DNA from: Hydrogenophaga sp.
GTDB taxonomy: Bacteria; Pseudomonadota; Gammaproteobacteria; Burkholderiales; Burkholderiaceae_C
DNA length: 64,000 nucleotides
Assembly: GCF_030158645.1 (NCBI RefSeq)
Contig: NZ_JAOASO010000023.1
Coordinates: forward strand, 18,119 to 82,118
Direction of reading: 5' to 3'
Below are positions 1 to 8,530 of the stretch, in pieces. Positions within the stretch are counted from its first letter, which is position 1. Each line of letters starts with the position of its first letter. The notes beneath the pieces were generated by a model, which worked only from the letters and a program-made list of their open reading frames with translations, had not been told where the DNA came from and searched no databases. A program made the position numbers and the translations under genes.

Positions 1-229
1 CCTCGTGACCGCTGGCGGCAAAGCGGTGGATGGAGAACGCCGAGACCGCGATCAAGGACAGCATGAGCAGGGCCACCGCGAGCAGGCCTTTGGCCGACCA
101 CGAGACGCGCTGGCGTGCGGCGACGTTCGGGATGCCCGCCTCACCGAGCAGCGGCGAGATGGTGTTGCCGTCTGTCTCAGCGGAAGGTTCGGCCGAGGGA
201 AGACCCGCCGGGACGTCTCGATCGTTCAT
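1..229 (-). CDS. virB10: VirB10 (N-terminal part, cut by window edge)
   Basis: Only the first 76 codons lie in the window. They encode a short cytoplasmic, Pro/Ser/Glu-rich tail (about residues 1-43) and one hydrophobic segment (about 47-65), the topology of VirB10/TrbI, which spans the inner membrane and joins the outer-membrane core complex of a type IV secretion system. The start ATG (229-227) overlaps the TGA of virB9 by the ATGA arrangement, which implies translational coupling. The diagnostic C-terminal beta-barrel domain is outside the window, so the call rests on topology and on position after virB8 and virB9. Confidence 0.8.
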   Translation of the reverse strand, partial: MNDRDVPAGLPSAEPSAETDGNTISPLLGEAGIPNVAARQRVSWSAKGLLAVALLMLSLIAVSAFSIHRFAASGHE

Positions 230-1164
230 GGTGCGCCTCCCGTTTGGCGATCGGCCGGTGAGGAGCCAACCGCTTTGAGCATGCGGCGCACACCTGGCAC
301 GGTGGTGGCGCCTTCAGTGGGGGCGCCGTCCAGATCGAAAGCCTCGTTCCAGACGCCCACCACGGCCGAGCCCGCTCGCAGCATCAAGCGGCGGCTGACC
401 CGATCCACCACGAGCAGGTCGTCTTCCATGCGCGCGTTGACCAGGGTCTCACCGCCATCGCCCAGCACGTGAAAGACGGCGGGCACCTCGCGGTTGCCTG
501 GAAAACGCAAGTAGGTGAAACGCCCGTCGTCATAAATCAGCGTGGGCACGATGTCCAACGATCCTGCACCTTCGGCAATCGAGTACTGGGTGTTCATCAC
601 CGATGGCCTGGCCTGCAGCCGTTCGGCCACCACTTGCTGGGGCGAGAGGGGTCGGGGCAGCGCTGGGAGCGTGGCGAGGCCGGGCGTGTCGCGCAGCGCG
701 AGCCGAGGCGGTGGCACGGGCCGGGCTGGTGCCTGGATCGTCAAGCGGTACACCGGTTGTTGGCGGTCGTTGTCTGACAGCACCACGAAGCGCAAGCTGT
801 GTGAGCGCCGGTCGGTGACCACGGCCAGGTTGTTGGGATTGCTGGCGCTGCTTTTGGCCTTGACGAACAAATGGCGCCCACCGGGCTGGGCTGCCACACA
901 CCACACGGTATCGGCCTTGCTGCAGTCACCGCCCAAGCCGGCGGCCACTTCGGTGATGGCTTCGTCCGTGTCGAACACCACGAGCGTCACGACGCCCCGT
1001 TTGACCGGCACGGTCACCACGGCATGCGGGTCGTAGATTACTTCGCGCAGCCGTGGGTCAGCGGGCGTGTTTGTAGAGGCCGCAGCGGTGTCAGCAGCCG
1101 CCCCCGGCGCAAGGGCGAAGGACAGCGCACTGGCGAGCACCAAGGCGACCGGCGTGCGACTCAT
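226..1164 (-). CDS. virB9: VirB9, outer-membrane core component of type IV secretion
   Basis: A 312-residue exported protein with a signal peptide (about 1-24, ending in an Ala-rich cleavage region). The N-terminal part matches the VirB9/TrbG/CagX family: an Asp-Pro-Arg-Leu-Arg start, alternating beta strands, and the family motif around Leu-Phe-Val-Lys-Ala. A Pro-rich linker near residues 150-175 leads to the C-terminal domain that binds VirB7 and VirB10 in known systems. It sits between virB8 (4-base overlap) and virB10 (4-base overlap). No VirB7 lipoprotein gene lies beside it, which is unusual. Confidence 0.92.
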   Translation of the reverse strand: MSRTPVALVLASALSFALAPGAAADTAAASTNTPADPRLREVIYDPHAVVTVPVKRGVVTLVVFDTDEAITEVAAGLGGDCSKADTVWCVAAQPGGRHLFVKAKSSASNPNNLAVVTDRRSHSLRFVVLSDNDRQQPVYRLTIQAPARPVPPPRLALRDTPGLATLPALPRPLSPQQVVAERLQARPSVMNTQYSIAEGAGSLDIVPTLIYDDGRFTYLRFPGNREVPAVFHVLGDGGETLVNARMEDDLLVVDRVSRRLMLRAGSAVVGVWNEAFDLDGAPTEGATTVPGVRRMLKAVGSSPADRQTGGAP

Positions 1165-1931
1165 GGCTTGTCTCCCGCTGGGACGGTGTTGATCTCCGGG
1201 TCGGAGCGGTAGGCCGTGACCACAAAGCCAAACGGGTTCTCCAGCCGATCACCTTCTTTGGCGAGCACCTTGGGCTGGTACTGGTAAACGATGCTGGCCA
1301 CGTGCCGGGTCTTGACCTCGGGCAGGCTTCGGTCGGTGAGCCGCACCACCTTGTCGTAGGTGACGGTGGCGTCGCTCTGGTTGCCCGTGCGGCCCGACGC
1401 GGCCAGGCGCACGCCCACGATCTGGATGCGCCAGTCCTCGGTGGCGCCGAGTTTTTTCTGCAGAGCGCCTTCACCCTCGAAACGGCGGTTGTAGTCGGAG
1501 AAGACGCCCGGGACCGCCATGCGCGCCACCTGGTCGAAGTCGCGCTGCAGGAACATCCAGCTGTAGCCCTCGCGGGCGCGCACGAAGGTGGCCAGGTTGT
1601 GCTTGTCCAAGGCCTCCATGGGCGGAATGGTTTCTTCGCTCAAGCGCTGCTGGATGGTGGTTTCACCGGTGAGGCGGTCCACCACGATCGGGATCTCGAC
1701 CACGCGGCGCAGCGGTCCCTGCACGAACACCGCCGCGATGCCGATCAGACCCATGACCAGCCCGGCGATTGCCACCGCCCAGGCGCGGCGCTCCGAACGT
1801 TCGAGCATCAGGGCACGGTCGATTTCCCAGTCGCGGTTCGCGATGAAGGTCGGTGATTCGGCTGCATGCCCGGGGTCGCTGTTGCGATCCGGCCATGCGG
1901 CGGCTTGTCCTGAGGTCAGGATGGCGCTCAT
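1161..1931 (-). CDS. virB8: VirB8, inner-membrane type IV secretion assembly factor
   Basis: A 256-residue bitopic protein: cytoplasmic tail (1-49), a single membrane segment (about 50-71), and a periplasmic NTF2-like domain of about 170 residues typical of VirB8 (PF04335). The VirB8-type sequence around Arg-Asp-Phe-Asp-Gln-Val and the later Tyr-Gln-Tyr-Gln-Pro near the C-terminus support the family. VirB8 nucleates assembly of the VirB9/VirB10 core in known systems. The stop overlaps the virB9 start, and virB5 ends only 37 bases upstream, so the genes are one transcription unit. Confidence 0.92.
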   Translation of the reverse strand: MSAILTSGQAAAWPDRNSDPGHAAESPTFIANRDWEIDRALMLERSERRAWAVAIAGLVMGLIGIAAVFVQGPLRRVVEIPIVVDRLTGETTIQQRLSEETIPPMEALDKHNLATFVRAREGYSWMFLQRDFDQVARMAVPGVFSDYNRRFEGEGALQKKLGATEDWRIQIVGVRLAASGRTGNQSDATVTYDKVVRLTDRSLPEVKTRHVASIVYQYQPKVLAKEGDRLENPFGFVVTAYRSDPEINTVPAGDKP

Positions 1932-1968
1932 GGGGGGCTCCTGTGAGGCTGGTGGTCAGGGCAGCGGG

Positions 1969-2664
1969 TCAGGGAAGGAAGTCGGACACCTTGCCAGTGC
2001 GCCCGAGCATCTGGTACTGGCGTTCGCGCTCGCGGGAGCGTGCGATGCGCTCCTCGCTGTCGGCCATGCCTTGCAGCATCTGCACCTGCGACATCTCATG
2101 AGACAGCAGCGCGTTCTCAGCGCCCACGCGGGCCTGGATCTCCTGAACGGACTTCTGATCTGTGGTCGCGTTGATCTGGCCCATCAGCGACTGGATTTGC
2201 GAGAGCCGACCGGCCGCCGACTTCATCGCGTCCTGCAACAGGCCTTTCTGCTGGTAAGGCTGCGCCAGCGTTGCCTGGCAACTGGTGCGCGCGTCACCCG
2301 TGAGGTCCATGCAGTTGTAGACCATACCTGCGTCGCGCAGGGCCTTCGCGGTCGTGTTGAGACCGGAGTAACCCGAGGTGTTCACCGCATTGAGGTGGGT
2401 GTAGGCATCTGCCGGCACGTAGTTCTTCAACAGCGGGTTGTTGAACACGTTGCCCAGATTGCGCACGCCGTTGATGCTGCTCAACTGGCTTTGCAACTGG
2501 GTGATCTGCTGCACCTGGTTGTTGATCTGGGTGATGTCGTTGACCACCTGCTGCACCGTCTGAACCAGGTTGGCGACATCGATGACCGGGATGCCACCCG
2601 CTCGCGCGTGGTTCGCGCCGAAGGCGATCAGGACGGCGGCCGCAACTTTGAGATGCATGCGCAT
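1969..2664 (-). CDS. virB5: VirB5, minor pilus protein
   Basis: The start is placed at 2664 because AAGGAG lies at 2672-2677 in front of it; the frame remains open further upstream but lacks such a site. The 231-residue product has a signal peptide (about 1-22) and then a long, Gln/Asn-rich, mostly helical region (Thr-Gln-Ile-Asn-Asn-Gln and similar repeats), typical of VirB5/TrbJ proteins located at the pilus tip. Here virB5 follows virB6, whereas in the Agrobacterium virB operon it precedes it. It is 37 bases from virB8, with no room for a virB7 gene. Confidence 0.85.
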   Translation of the reverse strand: MRMHLKVAAAVLIAFGANHARAGGIPVIDVANLVQTVQQVVNDITQINNQVQQITQLQSQLSSINGVRNLGNVFNNPLLKNYVPADAYTHLNAVNTSGYSGLNTTAKALRDAGMVYNCMDLTGDARTSCQATLAQPYQQKGLLQDAMKSAAGRLSQIQSLMGQINATTDQKSVQEIQARVGAENALLSHEMSQVQMLQGMADSEERIARSRERERQYQMLGRTGKVSDFLP

Positions 2665-2692
2665 GGTGAGGCTCCTTGTGCTGGGTTGACGA

Positions 2693-3760
2693 TCAGGACC
2701 GCCCTCGCAGGGCGGCGAGTTTGTAGGCGGCAGAACGGGCAGCTCCATAGCCGCGTCGTGCCATGTTGCTGGTGTAGCGCCCGGTGGCGGCAGTGGCTGC
2801 GCCTGCGGTATAGGGCAGGCCAGTGCCGGCGCGGATAACGCCACCGGCCCCTGCAGCAGCGCCCGCGCCCCGTGATGACGATGCAGAACGCAATCCAGAC
2901 ACCATCATGGCGTTCTGAATCATCTGGATGCCTTGTTGAACGGCGGCGCCTCCCGTCAGCGCGGAGGCGAGACTGGGTGCCTGGAAGCAGATGATGGCCA
3001 TCAAGATCATGACGACGCAGTACTTCAGGCTTTCGCCGACCACGTTGAAGGTTGGACCGAGGAAGCCGCCGTTCACTTGGATGGCTTGCACAAGCGCATC
3101 CCCCATGAACGCACTGAGTCCGAGCGCGAAGAAGGCAAACCAGGTTAGAACTACAGCGTTCAGCACCATGGACAGCCAGCTGTCGAAGAACCGGGCCGTG
3201 GGGCGCCATGCCAGGCACAGGACGAACAGGGGGCCGACGGCGATGACGAAGGTCAGAAATAGCTTTGCCAATGTCACCACAAACAGTGCGATGCACAGGA
3301 AGACGACATTGCCGATTGAACAAACTACTGCAGCGAAGAGAAGATCCAACCTGAGGATGCCAGCATCTTTCAGCAGATCCAGCACCAGCTTGCTCGCTTC
3401 ATCGTTGAAGCTATCCAGCAGTGCATAGGGCGAGGAAATCGTCATTGGATCGGCGGCTGATGGGAGGAAGGTCGTTGCGACGCCGGTCGCCAGTGCATTC
3501 GCGGTATCGGAGACGTTGGAGATATAGAGGCCAGACTGCAGCGCGAATGCGAGCACCAAACCTATCTTGAAGACTTTCCAGAGGAAGGTCGGCACGGTCT
3601 CTGAGACCTCGTTGCGAAGGACAGCCCAACCGTAGAGGCTCACCCAGATCGTCATGGCAGTCAGTGCTATGGGCGCAATCCCCGCCATGAGCGAACTCAC
3701 GACACCGAGCACATAGGTGCTCAAGACCGCGTCAAACTGAGAACCAACCCAGGCAAACAT
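2693..3760 (-). CDS. virB6: VirB6/TrbL polytopic inner-membrane channel protein
   Basis: A 355-residue protein with at least six hydrophobic segments between about residues 20 and 270 and a Gly/Ala/Arg-rich C-terminal tail, the layout of the TrbL/VirB6 family (PF04610). The Trp-Val-Ser-Leu-Tyr-Gly-Trp motif near residue 40 and the central long hydrophobic region are typical. VirB6 forms part of the inner-membrane pore for DNA passage in known systems. It lies between the Cys-rich periplasmic gene and virB5. The tail (about 285-355, rich in Gly, Ala and Ser) is likely unstructured. Confidence 0.9.
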   Translation of the reverse strand: MFAWVGSQFDAVLSTYVLGVVSSLMAGIAPIALTAMTIWVSLYGWAVLRNEVSETVPTFLWKVFKIGLVLAFALQSGLYISNVSDTANALATGVATTFLPSAADPMTISSPYALLDSFNDEASKLVLDLLKDAGILRLDLLFAAVVCSIGNVVFLCIALFVVTLAKLFLTFVIAVGPLFVLCLAWRPTARFFDSWLSMVLNAVVLTWFAFFALGLSAFMGDALVQAIQVNGGFLGPTFNVVGESLKYCVVMILMAIICFQAPSLASALTGGAAVQQGIQMIQNAMMVSGLRSASSSRGAGAAAGAGGVIRAGTGLPYTAGAATAATGRYTSNMARRGYGAARSAAYKLAALRGRS

Positions 3761-3775
3761 GACGTTTCCTTCCTG

Positions 3776-4183
3776 TCATTGGACGGCACTGATTGGGAAG
3801 CTCTTTAGGCTGACACACTTCCCGGAGATATCGGGCCGCTCGCACTGCGCCCACTCGCCCTTGATCTTGACGATCCATACGCGTGATCGTTTTTCTGTGC
3901 CGTACGTGGCTGGGCGACAGGTCGCAGGACGGGCGAAGACTTCAGTGCATTCAACCAGTCCCGAATCACTCTCTAGCATCTTCCAGCCGCCGCCAGCGCA
4001 TCCTGGCTTCGTTGCGGGGCATGGCGATCCCAGAGACACGGATGGAACTGGCGGCACATCCACTTGTTTGCGTCCATCCGGCATGACCTTGACGGCCTCA
4101 TTGCCCTTCACGAACTGGGCACTGGCTGCGGTGGATGCCAGTACCATCAAGGCCAGCGAAAGGTGATGAAAAATCGGTTTCAT
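3776..4183 (-). CDS. Cys-rich periplasmic protein of the transfer operon, unknown function
   Basis: A 135-residue protein with a signal peptide (about 1-22, Ala-Ser-Ala cleavage region). There is no lipobox Cys, so it is not a VirB7-like lipoprotein. The mature part has six Cys (Ser-Pro-Cys, Lys-Pro-Gly-Cys, Val-Glu-Cys, Ala-Thr-Cys, Ala-Gln-Cys, Gly-Lys-Cys), which suggests disulfides in the periplasm. Its start overlaps the virB4 stop (4183 against 4180), and virB6 begins 15 bases after it, so it is made with the T4SS. It occupies the position held by virB5 in the Agrobacterium operon but is not VirB5-like. I do not recognise the family. Confidence 0.7.
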   Translation of the reverse strand: MKPIFHHLSLALMVLASTAASAQFVKGNEAVKVMPDGRKQVDVPPVPSVSLGSPCPATKPGCAGGGWKMLESDSGLVECTEVFARPATCRPATYGTEKRSRVWIVKIKGEWAQCERPDISGKCVSLKSFPISAVQ

Positions 4184-6708
4184 GCAGATCTCCTGGAGGT
4201 TCGAGATTTGCGATCCTGAACCTCACGCAGCAGAACGGGAAGCCACTGAAACGGATCGTTACCATGACGCTCACGCACGGCATCGAGCAGCGCCACGTTG
4301 TCGGTGGTGGCCGAGAGCACGGTGATGAAATCGTCCAGACCGGTGAGGTCCAGTTCACAGATCGCGCTGGTGTGGCCTTGTTTGACCAGAAAGCGCCGGC
4401 CACCTTGCGCACCGAGGCTGCGCACGATGCCGAACTCGGCCTCACTCAGGCCAAACCCCTCGATGTATTCCTCGCGCACAGCCTCCGGGTTGGCCAGGAA
4501 GATTTTGGTCACGCTCTGCTCAACCATGGTGCGCCCGATGGGGTGGCGCAAGACGTCGGACGGGCTCTGGGTGTCGAAGATGCCCAGGCCGTTCTGCTTG
4601 CGGATGGTCTTTTGCTTTTGTTTGGCGAAGTCGCTGAAGATCTCGTGGTCCAGGGCCTTCCAGAACTCGGAGATCACGTAGATGAGCCGCTCCCCGTTGA
4701 CCAGCTCTTCCATCACCTGAAGCAGGTACAGCATGACCGGGGTGCGGACCTCGGGCAGATCGAGAAACTCGGTGGTGTCAAACCCGATCACCGAGGACGC
4801 ATCCAGGTCCATCAGCTGGTCGTTGGCCTGATCGAACACCCAGCCCAGCGCACCCCCTTCGCACCAGCGCCCCAGGCGCTCGTACAGGCTGTTCTCGCCG
4901 GCTTTGGGCAGGTTTTGCCTCACGGTGGAAAAGCGGCGCAGCGCCGCCGGCATCGTGGCCACGGTTTTCACGGCATCGGCGATGGCGCGTTCGTCAGCGG
5001 GCAACAGCGGCAGGGCCGGTGTGGCGATGCAGGTGCGGATCAACTGCTCCCAGAACTGGACACGTGCTGGTGTGGGGTCTCGCTGCAGCGGGTTCAGGTG
5101 CGTGGGCTTGCCGGCCTCGAGCGTGAAGTAACGCCCACCGAGCGCCCGGATGGCGATCTCACAACCGCGGTCGAGGTCAAACAGCACCAGGCGCGGTGCC
5201 GGGTCCCACTTGCGGGTGAGTGTCAGCAGGAACATCTCCAGCGTGGTCTTGCCCACCCCGGTCGATCCGATGATGAGGGTGTTGCCGGGCAGCTTTTTGT
5301 CGCCCGAGTCTTCACCGTCCGGGCTGCTGTGCAGGTTCAAGTAAAACGGCTGGCCCGAGGGCGTGCGCAGCAGCGCGAGCGCTTCGCCCCAGGGATTGCC
5401 ATCGCGTTTGCCGCGGGCGAAGTTGTGGCCGCTGGCCAGGGCTGCAAAGGCGCGCGAGGACAGTTTGGCGTCGCGGGGCCGCCACTGCCAGTTGCCCGGC
5501 ATCTGGGCAAACCAGGCCGCGTCGGCCACCAGGTCCACCGGTGACATCTGCAGGCTGGACGCTTCACCAACCGCACCGATGGCCTGCGCCGCCCGGCGCC
5601 CCGCATTGGCCAGGCTGTCGGGCCCGACGTTGCCGAACACCACCAGGCTGTAGTGGTACTCACCCATGCAGAACTGGCCGTCGCCCAGATCATTGAGCGC
5701 TTCATCCATGTCGGCGATCTGGCTGGCGACCACGTCGTCGCTGGCGATCAACTGATCGCGCTGCAGTTGCAGTGCGCGTGTCGCTTCGCGCCGGGGCAGG
5801 ATCGAAAAACTCTGGGTTTCGATGAACTCGCTATCTTCGTAGAGCAGGGCGTTCAGGATGCCGGGCTCCACCGCGTCGGCGTATTCCTTGATGTCGACCA
5901 GTGCGGCACAACGGCGCTGGTCACCGTGGCGCAACTCCAGCTTGTCACCACCGAACGAGAGGCGGGTGCTCGGCAGCGTGCGGTACAGGGGGCCGGCGGC
6001 CAGGGGCACCGTGCGCCAGTGCCCGTTGACCAGGTAGCCCAGAAACTCGGCCACTTCGGAACAGGACCGGCCGCGCTGCTCGCGCCGGCCCAACAACTGC
6101 GGACCAAAGCCGCGCAAGACACGTTCGACGAAGGCGGAACGTTCTTCCATGGCCCGCAGGGCTTCGGCCTGCGCTTCGAGCAACGCCGCGCGTGAGCGCT
6201 GGGTCGATTGCAGGGCCCGACCAATGCGTGAGGCATGGGGTCGGTACACCAGGGTGAGGTACAGCTCGTTGCTCATCATGGGTTGTGTGCCCAGCCGTGC
6301 CTGGTAAGCGCGGGAGAGATCGCGGGCGAATCCGGGTGCGGTGGGGTCCTGCAGGGAGTCTTGGACCGCGCGGTGCAGCCGGTGGGTCCACACCGCCCAC
6401 TGGCCGCCGGCCAGGTTGCGCAACAGACTGCACAGCGCTTCATGCCGCTCGGTGATCAGGTGCTCGTCGGCGCATTCGAAGGCCACACCGTCGAGCCGCC
6501 AGACCCTTAGGTAGTCCCCACCGCGTGTGATCACGTCGTGTTCACTGACGAGCGAGGAGAACGGCACGAAGCGCGTGAGCGGGTTGTCTGCTAAGGCTTG
6601 TTTCCAGTGGCGCGGCTGGGTCTGATTTTGCGCACCGAGGTTGGGGCGGTTCAGAGGAGCCGGGCGGCGGGTGACCGCCCTGCCGAGCGAATCAAAGATG
6701 CCAAGCAT
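4180..6708 (-). CDS. virB4: VirB4, type IV secretion ATPase
   Basis: The start is placed at 6708, inside the end of virB3, because the family's N-terminus begins there and upstream codons are virB3 sequence in another frame. The product has 842 residues. The N-terminal half matches the CagE/TrbE/VirB4 domain. The ATPase half has a clear Walker A (Gly-Ser-Thr-Gly-Val-Gly-Lys-Thr-Thr, 481-489). The Walker B region reads Tyr-Val-Ile-Ser-Glu (Ser680, Glu681), so the usual Asp before the catalytic Glu is replaced by Ser. VirB4 powers pilus biogenesis and substrate transfer. Length is normal for the family. Confidence 0.95.
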   Translation of the reverse strand: MLGIFDSLGRAVTRRPAPLNRPNLGAQNQTQPRHWKQALADNPLTRFVPFSSLVSEHDVITRGGDYLRVWRLDGVAFECADEHLITERHEALCSLLRNLAGGQWAVWTHRLHRAVQDSLQDPTAPGFARDLSRAYQARLGTQPMMSNELYLTLVYRPHASRIGRALQSTQRSRAALLEAQAEALRAMEERSAFVERVLRGFGPQLLGRREQRGRSCSEVAEFLGYLVNGHWRTVPLAAGPLYRTLPSTRLSFGGDKLELRHGDQRRCAALVDIKEYADAVEPGILNALLYEDSEFIETQSFSILPRREATRALQLQRDQLIASDDVVASQIADMDEALNDLGDGQFCMGEYHYSLVVFGNVGPDSLANAGRRAAQAIGAVGEASSLQMSPVDLVADAAWFAQMPGNWQWRPRDAKLSSRAFAALASGHNFARGKRDGNPWGEALALLRTPSGQPFYLNLHSSPDGEDSGDKKLPGNTLIIGSTGVGKTTLEMFLLTLTRKWDPAPRLVLFDLDRGCEIAIRALGGRYFTLEAGKPTHLNPLQRDPTPARVQFWEQLIRTCIATPALPLLPADERAIADAVKTVATMPAALRRFSTVRQNLPKAGENSLYERLGRWCEGGALGWVFDQANDQLMDLDASSVIGFDTTEFLDLPEVRTPVMLYLLQVMEELVNGERLIYVISEFWKALDHEIFSDFAKQKQKTIRKQNGLGIFDTQSPSDVLRHPIGRTMVEQSVTKIFLANPEAVREEYIEGFGLSEAEFGIVRSLGAQGGRRFLVKQGHTSAICELDLTGLDDFITVLSATTDNVALLDAVRERHGNDPFQWLPVLLREVQDRKSRTSRRSA

Positions 6709-7024
6709 CAAGGGCTCCCCGGTACAGCGTGGGCGAATAACTGCGTGCGTGCCAGAAGCGGCGGTTGTGGTCGTGCAGGCGCAGCTTGAGCGCAACGAAC
6801 ATCTGCCGAAAGCGCTGGTCGTCCCGGGCGGTGACCCAGCGCATCCACAGCAGGGCGGGCACAAATGACAGCAGCACGCCAGCAGCGATCCACCAGCTCA
6901 GCAAGATGCCGCCCCAAATGATCAGCAGCATGCCGCTGCCGAAGAGCACGACCAGGGGCACCAGGGGGATGCCCAGTTTCATGGCCGGTCGCGTAGCGCC
7001 TTTGTAGATGACTTCGGCTTGCAT
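6692..7024 (-). CDS. virB3: VirB3, inner-membrane T4SS protein
   Basis: A 110-residue protein with two closely spaced hydrophobic stretches between about residues 18 and 60 and a conserved basic C-terminal half (Arg-Phe-Arg-Gln-Met, then a region ending Tyr-Arg-Gly). This matches the short VirB3/TrbD family that associates with VirB4. It overlaps the virB4 start by 17 bases and follows virB2 by 18 bases. Length and order are as expected; VirB3 is fused to VirB4 in some systems but is separate here. Confidence 0.9.
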   Translation of the reverse strand: MQAEVIYKGATRPAMKLGIPLVPLVVLFGSGMLLIIWGGILLSWWIAAGVLLSFVPALLWMRWVTARDDQRFRQMFVALKLRLHDHNRRFWHARSYSPTLYRGALDAWHL

Positions 7025-7042
7025 GGTGAACGCCCGGTGTCA

Positions 7043-7342
7043 TCAAGTGACGATGTAGCTGGCGAAGGCGCCTGCCCCACCGACCAGGGTGCCGCCGATC
7101 AGCACGTTGGCCACATCGGCCAGACGCGCGCCCTGGAAAATCATCTTGAAGCCGGCCCAGATGATTGCGATGGTTACCACGGCGATCGAGATCGTGACCA
7201 AGATCGCGCTCACATTGAGGACCGTGGTGTTGATCTTGGCGAAGCCCTGGGCGCGAGCGTTGCAGGCCAGGGACAACAGGAGCAGGGCGATCAGCGGCCG
7301 TGCCTGGCGCAGGATGGGGTGTGTGGAGTGGATGGGGGTCAT
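7043..7342 (-). CDS. virB2: VirB2, major pilin precursor
   Basis: A 99-residue protein with a long N-terminal signal region (about 1-32, ending Ala-Arg-Ala), then two hydrophobic helices (about 44-65 and 76-95) separated by a short polar loop with Gly-Ala-Arg. This is the TrbC/VirB2 pilin pattern (PF04956). The first helix carries the family signature around Ile-Ala-Ile-Ile-Trp-Ala-Gly-Phe-Lys. Its start overlaps the virB1 stop by 4 bases. Confidence 0.92.
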   Translation of the reverse strand: MTPIHSTHPILRQARPLIALLLLSLACNARAQGFAKINTTVLNVSAILVTISIAVVTIAIIWAGFKMIFQGARLADVANVLIGGTLVGGAGAFASYIVT

Positions 7343-7848
7343 GACGCCTCCTGGGTTGAAGTGGATGAACTGGGGCGGGACGTTGAACGGACGGCTGCCA
7401 CGACCTTGCGCACGTAACCATGGCGAAACCCGGTGGAAAAGTTGCCGCTGTAGTAGCAGGAGAGGGCGCGATGCAGCGCTGTTTGGGCATGCGGCGAACC
7501 GTTGGCCGATCTGCTGGCGCGCTCATAACACTCGCCGAGCACGGTCTGCATCGCAGCCAGGTTGGTGCAAGGCTCAAAGGCCGAGCCCAGCGTCAACCCC
7601 AGGCGCGCGAAGTTGCCGACATTGATTTGCCCCAGGCCCACGCTGAAGCTCCAGCCGGCCGCCTGCAGCGATTGCGCCGTGGCCAGCGCTTCGGCGCGGT
7701 GGCGCGGTTGGCGCACCAAAGCACCGCCCACCACACCAATGGCCCAAGGGTTGAAGCCACTCTCCACACGAACCAGGGCGTGTGCGGTGTCGCTGTGCAC
7801 CTGCGGGGCGCAGGCCAATGTTAGGGCGAGGAAGGTGGGGGCGTCCAT
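7339..7848 (-). CDS. virB1: VirB1, lytic transglycosylase
   Basis: A 169-residue protein with a lysozyme-like SLT domain. The catalytic Glu sits in Val-Glu-Ser-Gly-Phe-Asn-Pro near residue 29, followed by the Gly-Leu-Gly-Gln-Ile-Asn motif near residues 71-76 that is typical of VirB1 enzymes. It opens peptidoglycan for assembly of the secretion channel. There is no obvious long signal peptide; the hydrophobic start is short, so export may use another route or the true start may differ. It is the second gene of the transfer operon after the TrbM-like gene. Confidence 0.9.
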   Translation of the reverse strand: MDAPTFLALTLACAPQVHSDTAHALVRVESGFNPWAIGVVGGALVRQPRHRAEALATAQSLQAAGWSFSVGLGQINVGNFARLGLTLGSAFEPCTNLAAMQTVLGECYERASRSANGSPHAQTALHRALSCYYSGNFSTGFRHGYVRKVVAAVRSTSRPSSSTSTQEAS

Positions 7849-7859
7849 GCTGGTCTTCC

Positions 7860-8429
7860 TCAGCGTGTGGAGTCCGCTGCCACGGGTGGGGGCAGGGCGG
7901 CGCGCCAGGCGGCGTGCTCGTCGTCGAAGCGGGTGTCCCAGCTGCCGAGTTGGGCCTTGGCGGCCGGGCTGAACTCGGTCACCGTGTCACCAGCCATGGC
8001 CCACCAGGTTTGGGCGAAAGGCGCGCCGTTGATGGCAACCGAGACCGCGCCGGTGTAGTCGCAGGTGTAGACCCGACCCACTTTAGTTTCGCGCTCACGG
8101 GTGTATTGCGGCGGGCAGTGGCTGGGTGCGCGGGCCCAAGTGTGCTGGGCCGAGTTGCCCGCGCCGGCCATGGCGCAGGTGGGGAATGCTTTGCCACGGG
8201 CGAGGTCGCGCAACACCTGACGGATCGGCGGCACGCACTGGGGCACAGCGCGCCAGTTGGGTGCGGCAAAGCACAGCAACACCAGGCATCCGTCGACCGC
8301 CAGCGCCGGAGCGGACAGCAGGCAGAGCGTGGCCGTCCCTAGCCCTGCGATGCAACGCCGCGTTACAGAGGCGGGGGTTTTCCGCTTGTTGACGGCAGCT
8401 CGGGGGTCTAGAGTGTGGTCGGTGTGCAT
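7860..8429 (-). CDS. TrbM/KikA-like exported conjugation protein
   Basis: The start at 8429 is chosen because a GGAGGA lies just upstream; the frame remains open further upstream without support. The 189-residue product has a long basic N-terminus and a signal peptide ending near residue 48 (Ala-Leu-Ala). The mature protein begins with Cys-Leu-Val-Leu-Leu-Cys and then has a Pro-Gln-Cys-Val-Pro-Pro segment. This spacing resembles TrbM/KikA (PF07424), small periplasmic proteins of conjugation systems. It is the first gene of the virB operon. The family assignment is by motif memory only. Confidence 0.6.
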   Translation of the reverse strand: MHTDHTLDPRAAVNKRKTPASVTRRCIAGLGTATLCLLSAPALAVDGCLVLLCFAAPNWRAVPQCVPPIRQVLRDLARGKAFPTCAMAGAGNSAQHTWARAPSHCPPQYTRERETKVGRVYTCDYTGAVSVAINGAPFAQTWWAMAGDTVTEFSPAAKAQLGSWDTRFDDEHAAWRAALPPPVAADSTR

Positions 8430-8530
8430 GCGGCGGTCCTCCAGAAAATCGCCCAAGGGAGCCTTCGTTTCGTGTCGCGGTCGCTTGCGGCACGACTTCA
8501 ATGTAGGTTCGCCAACCCTTGGTTCACGCG

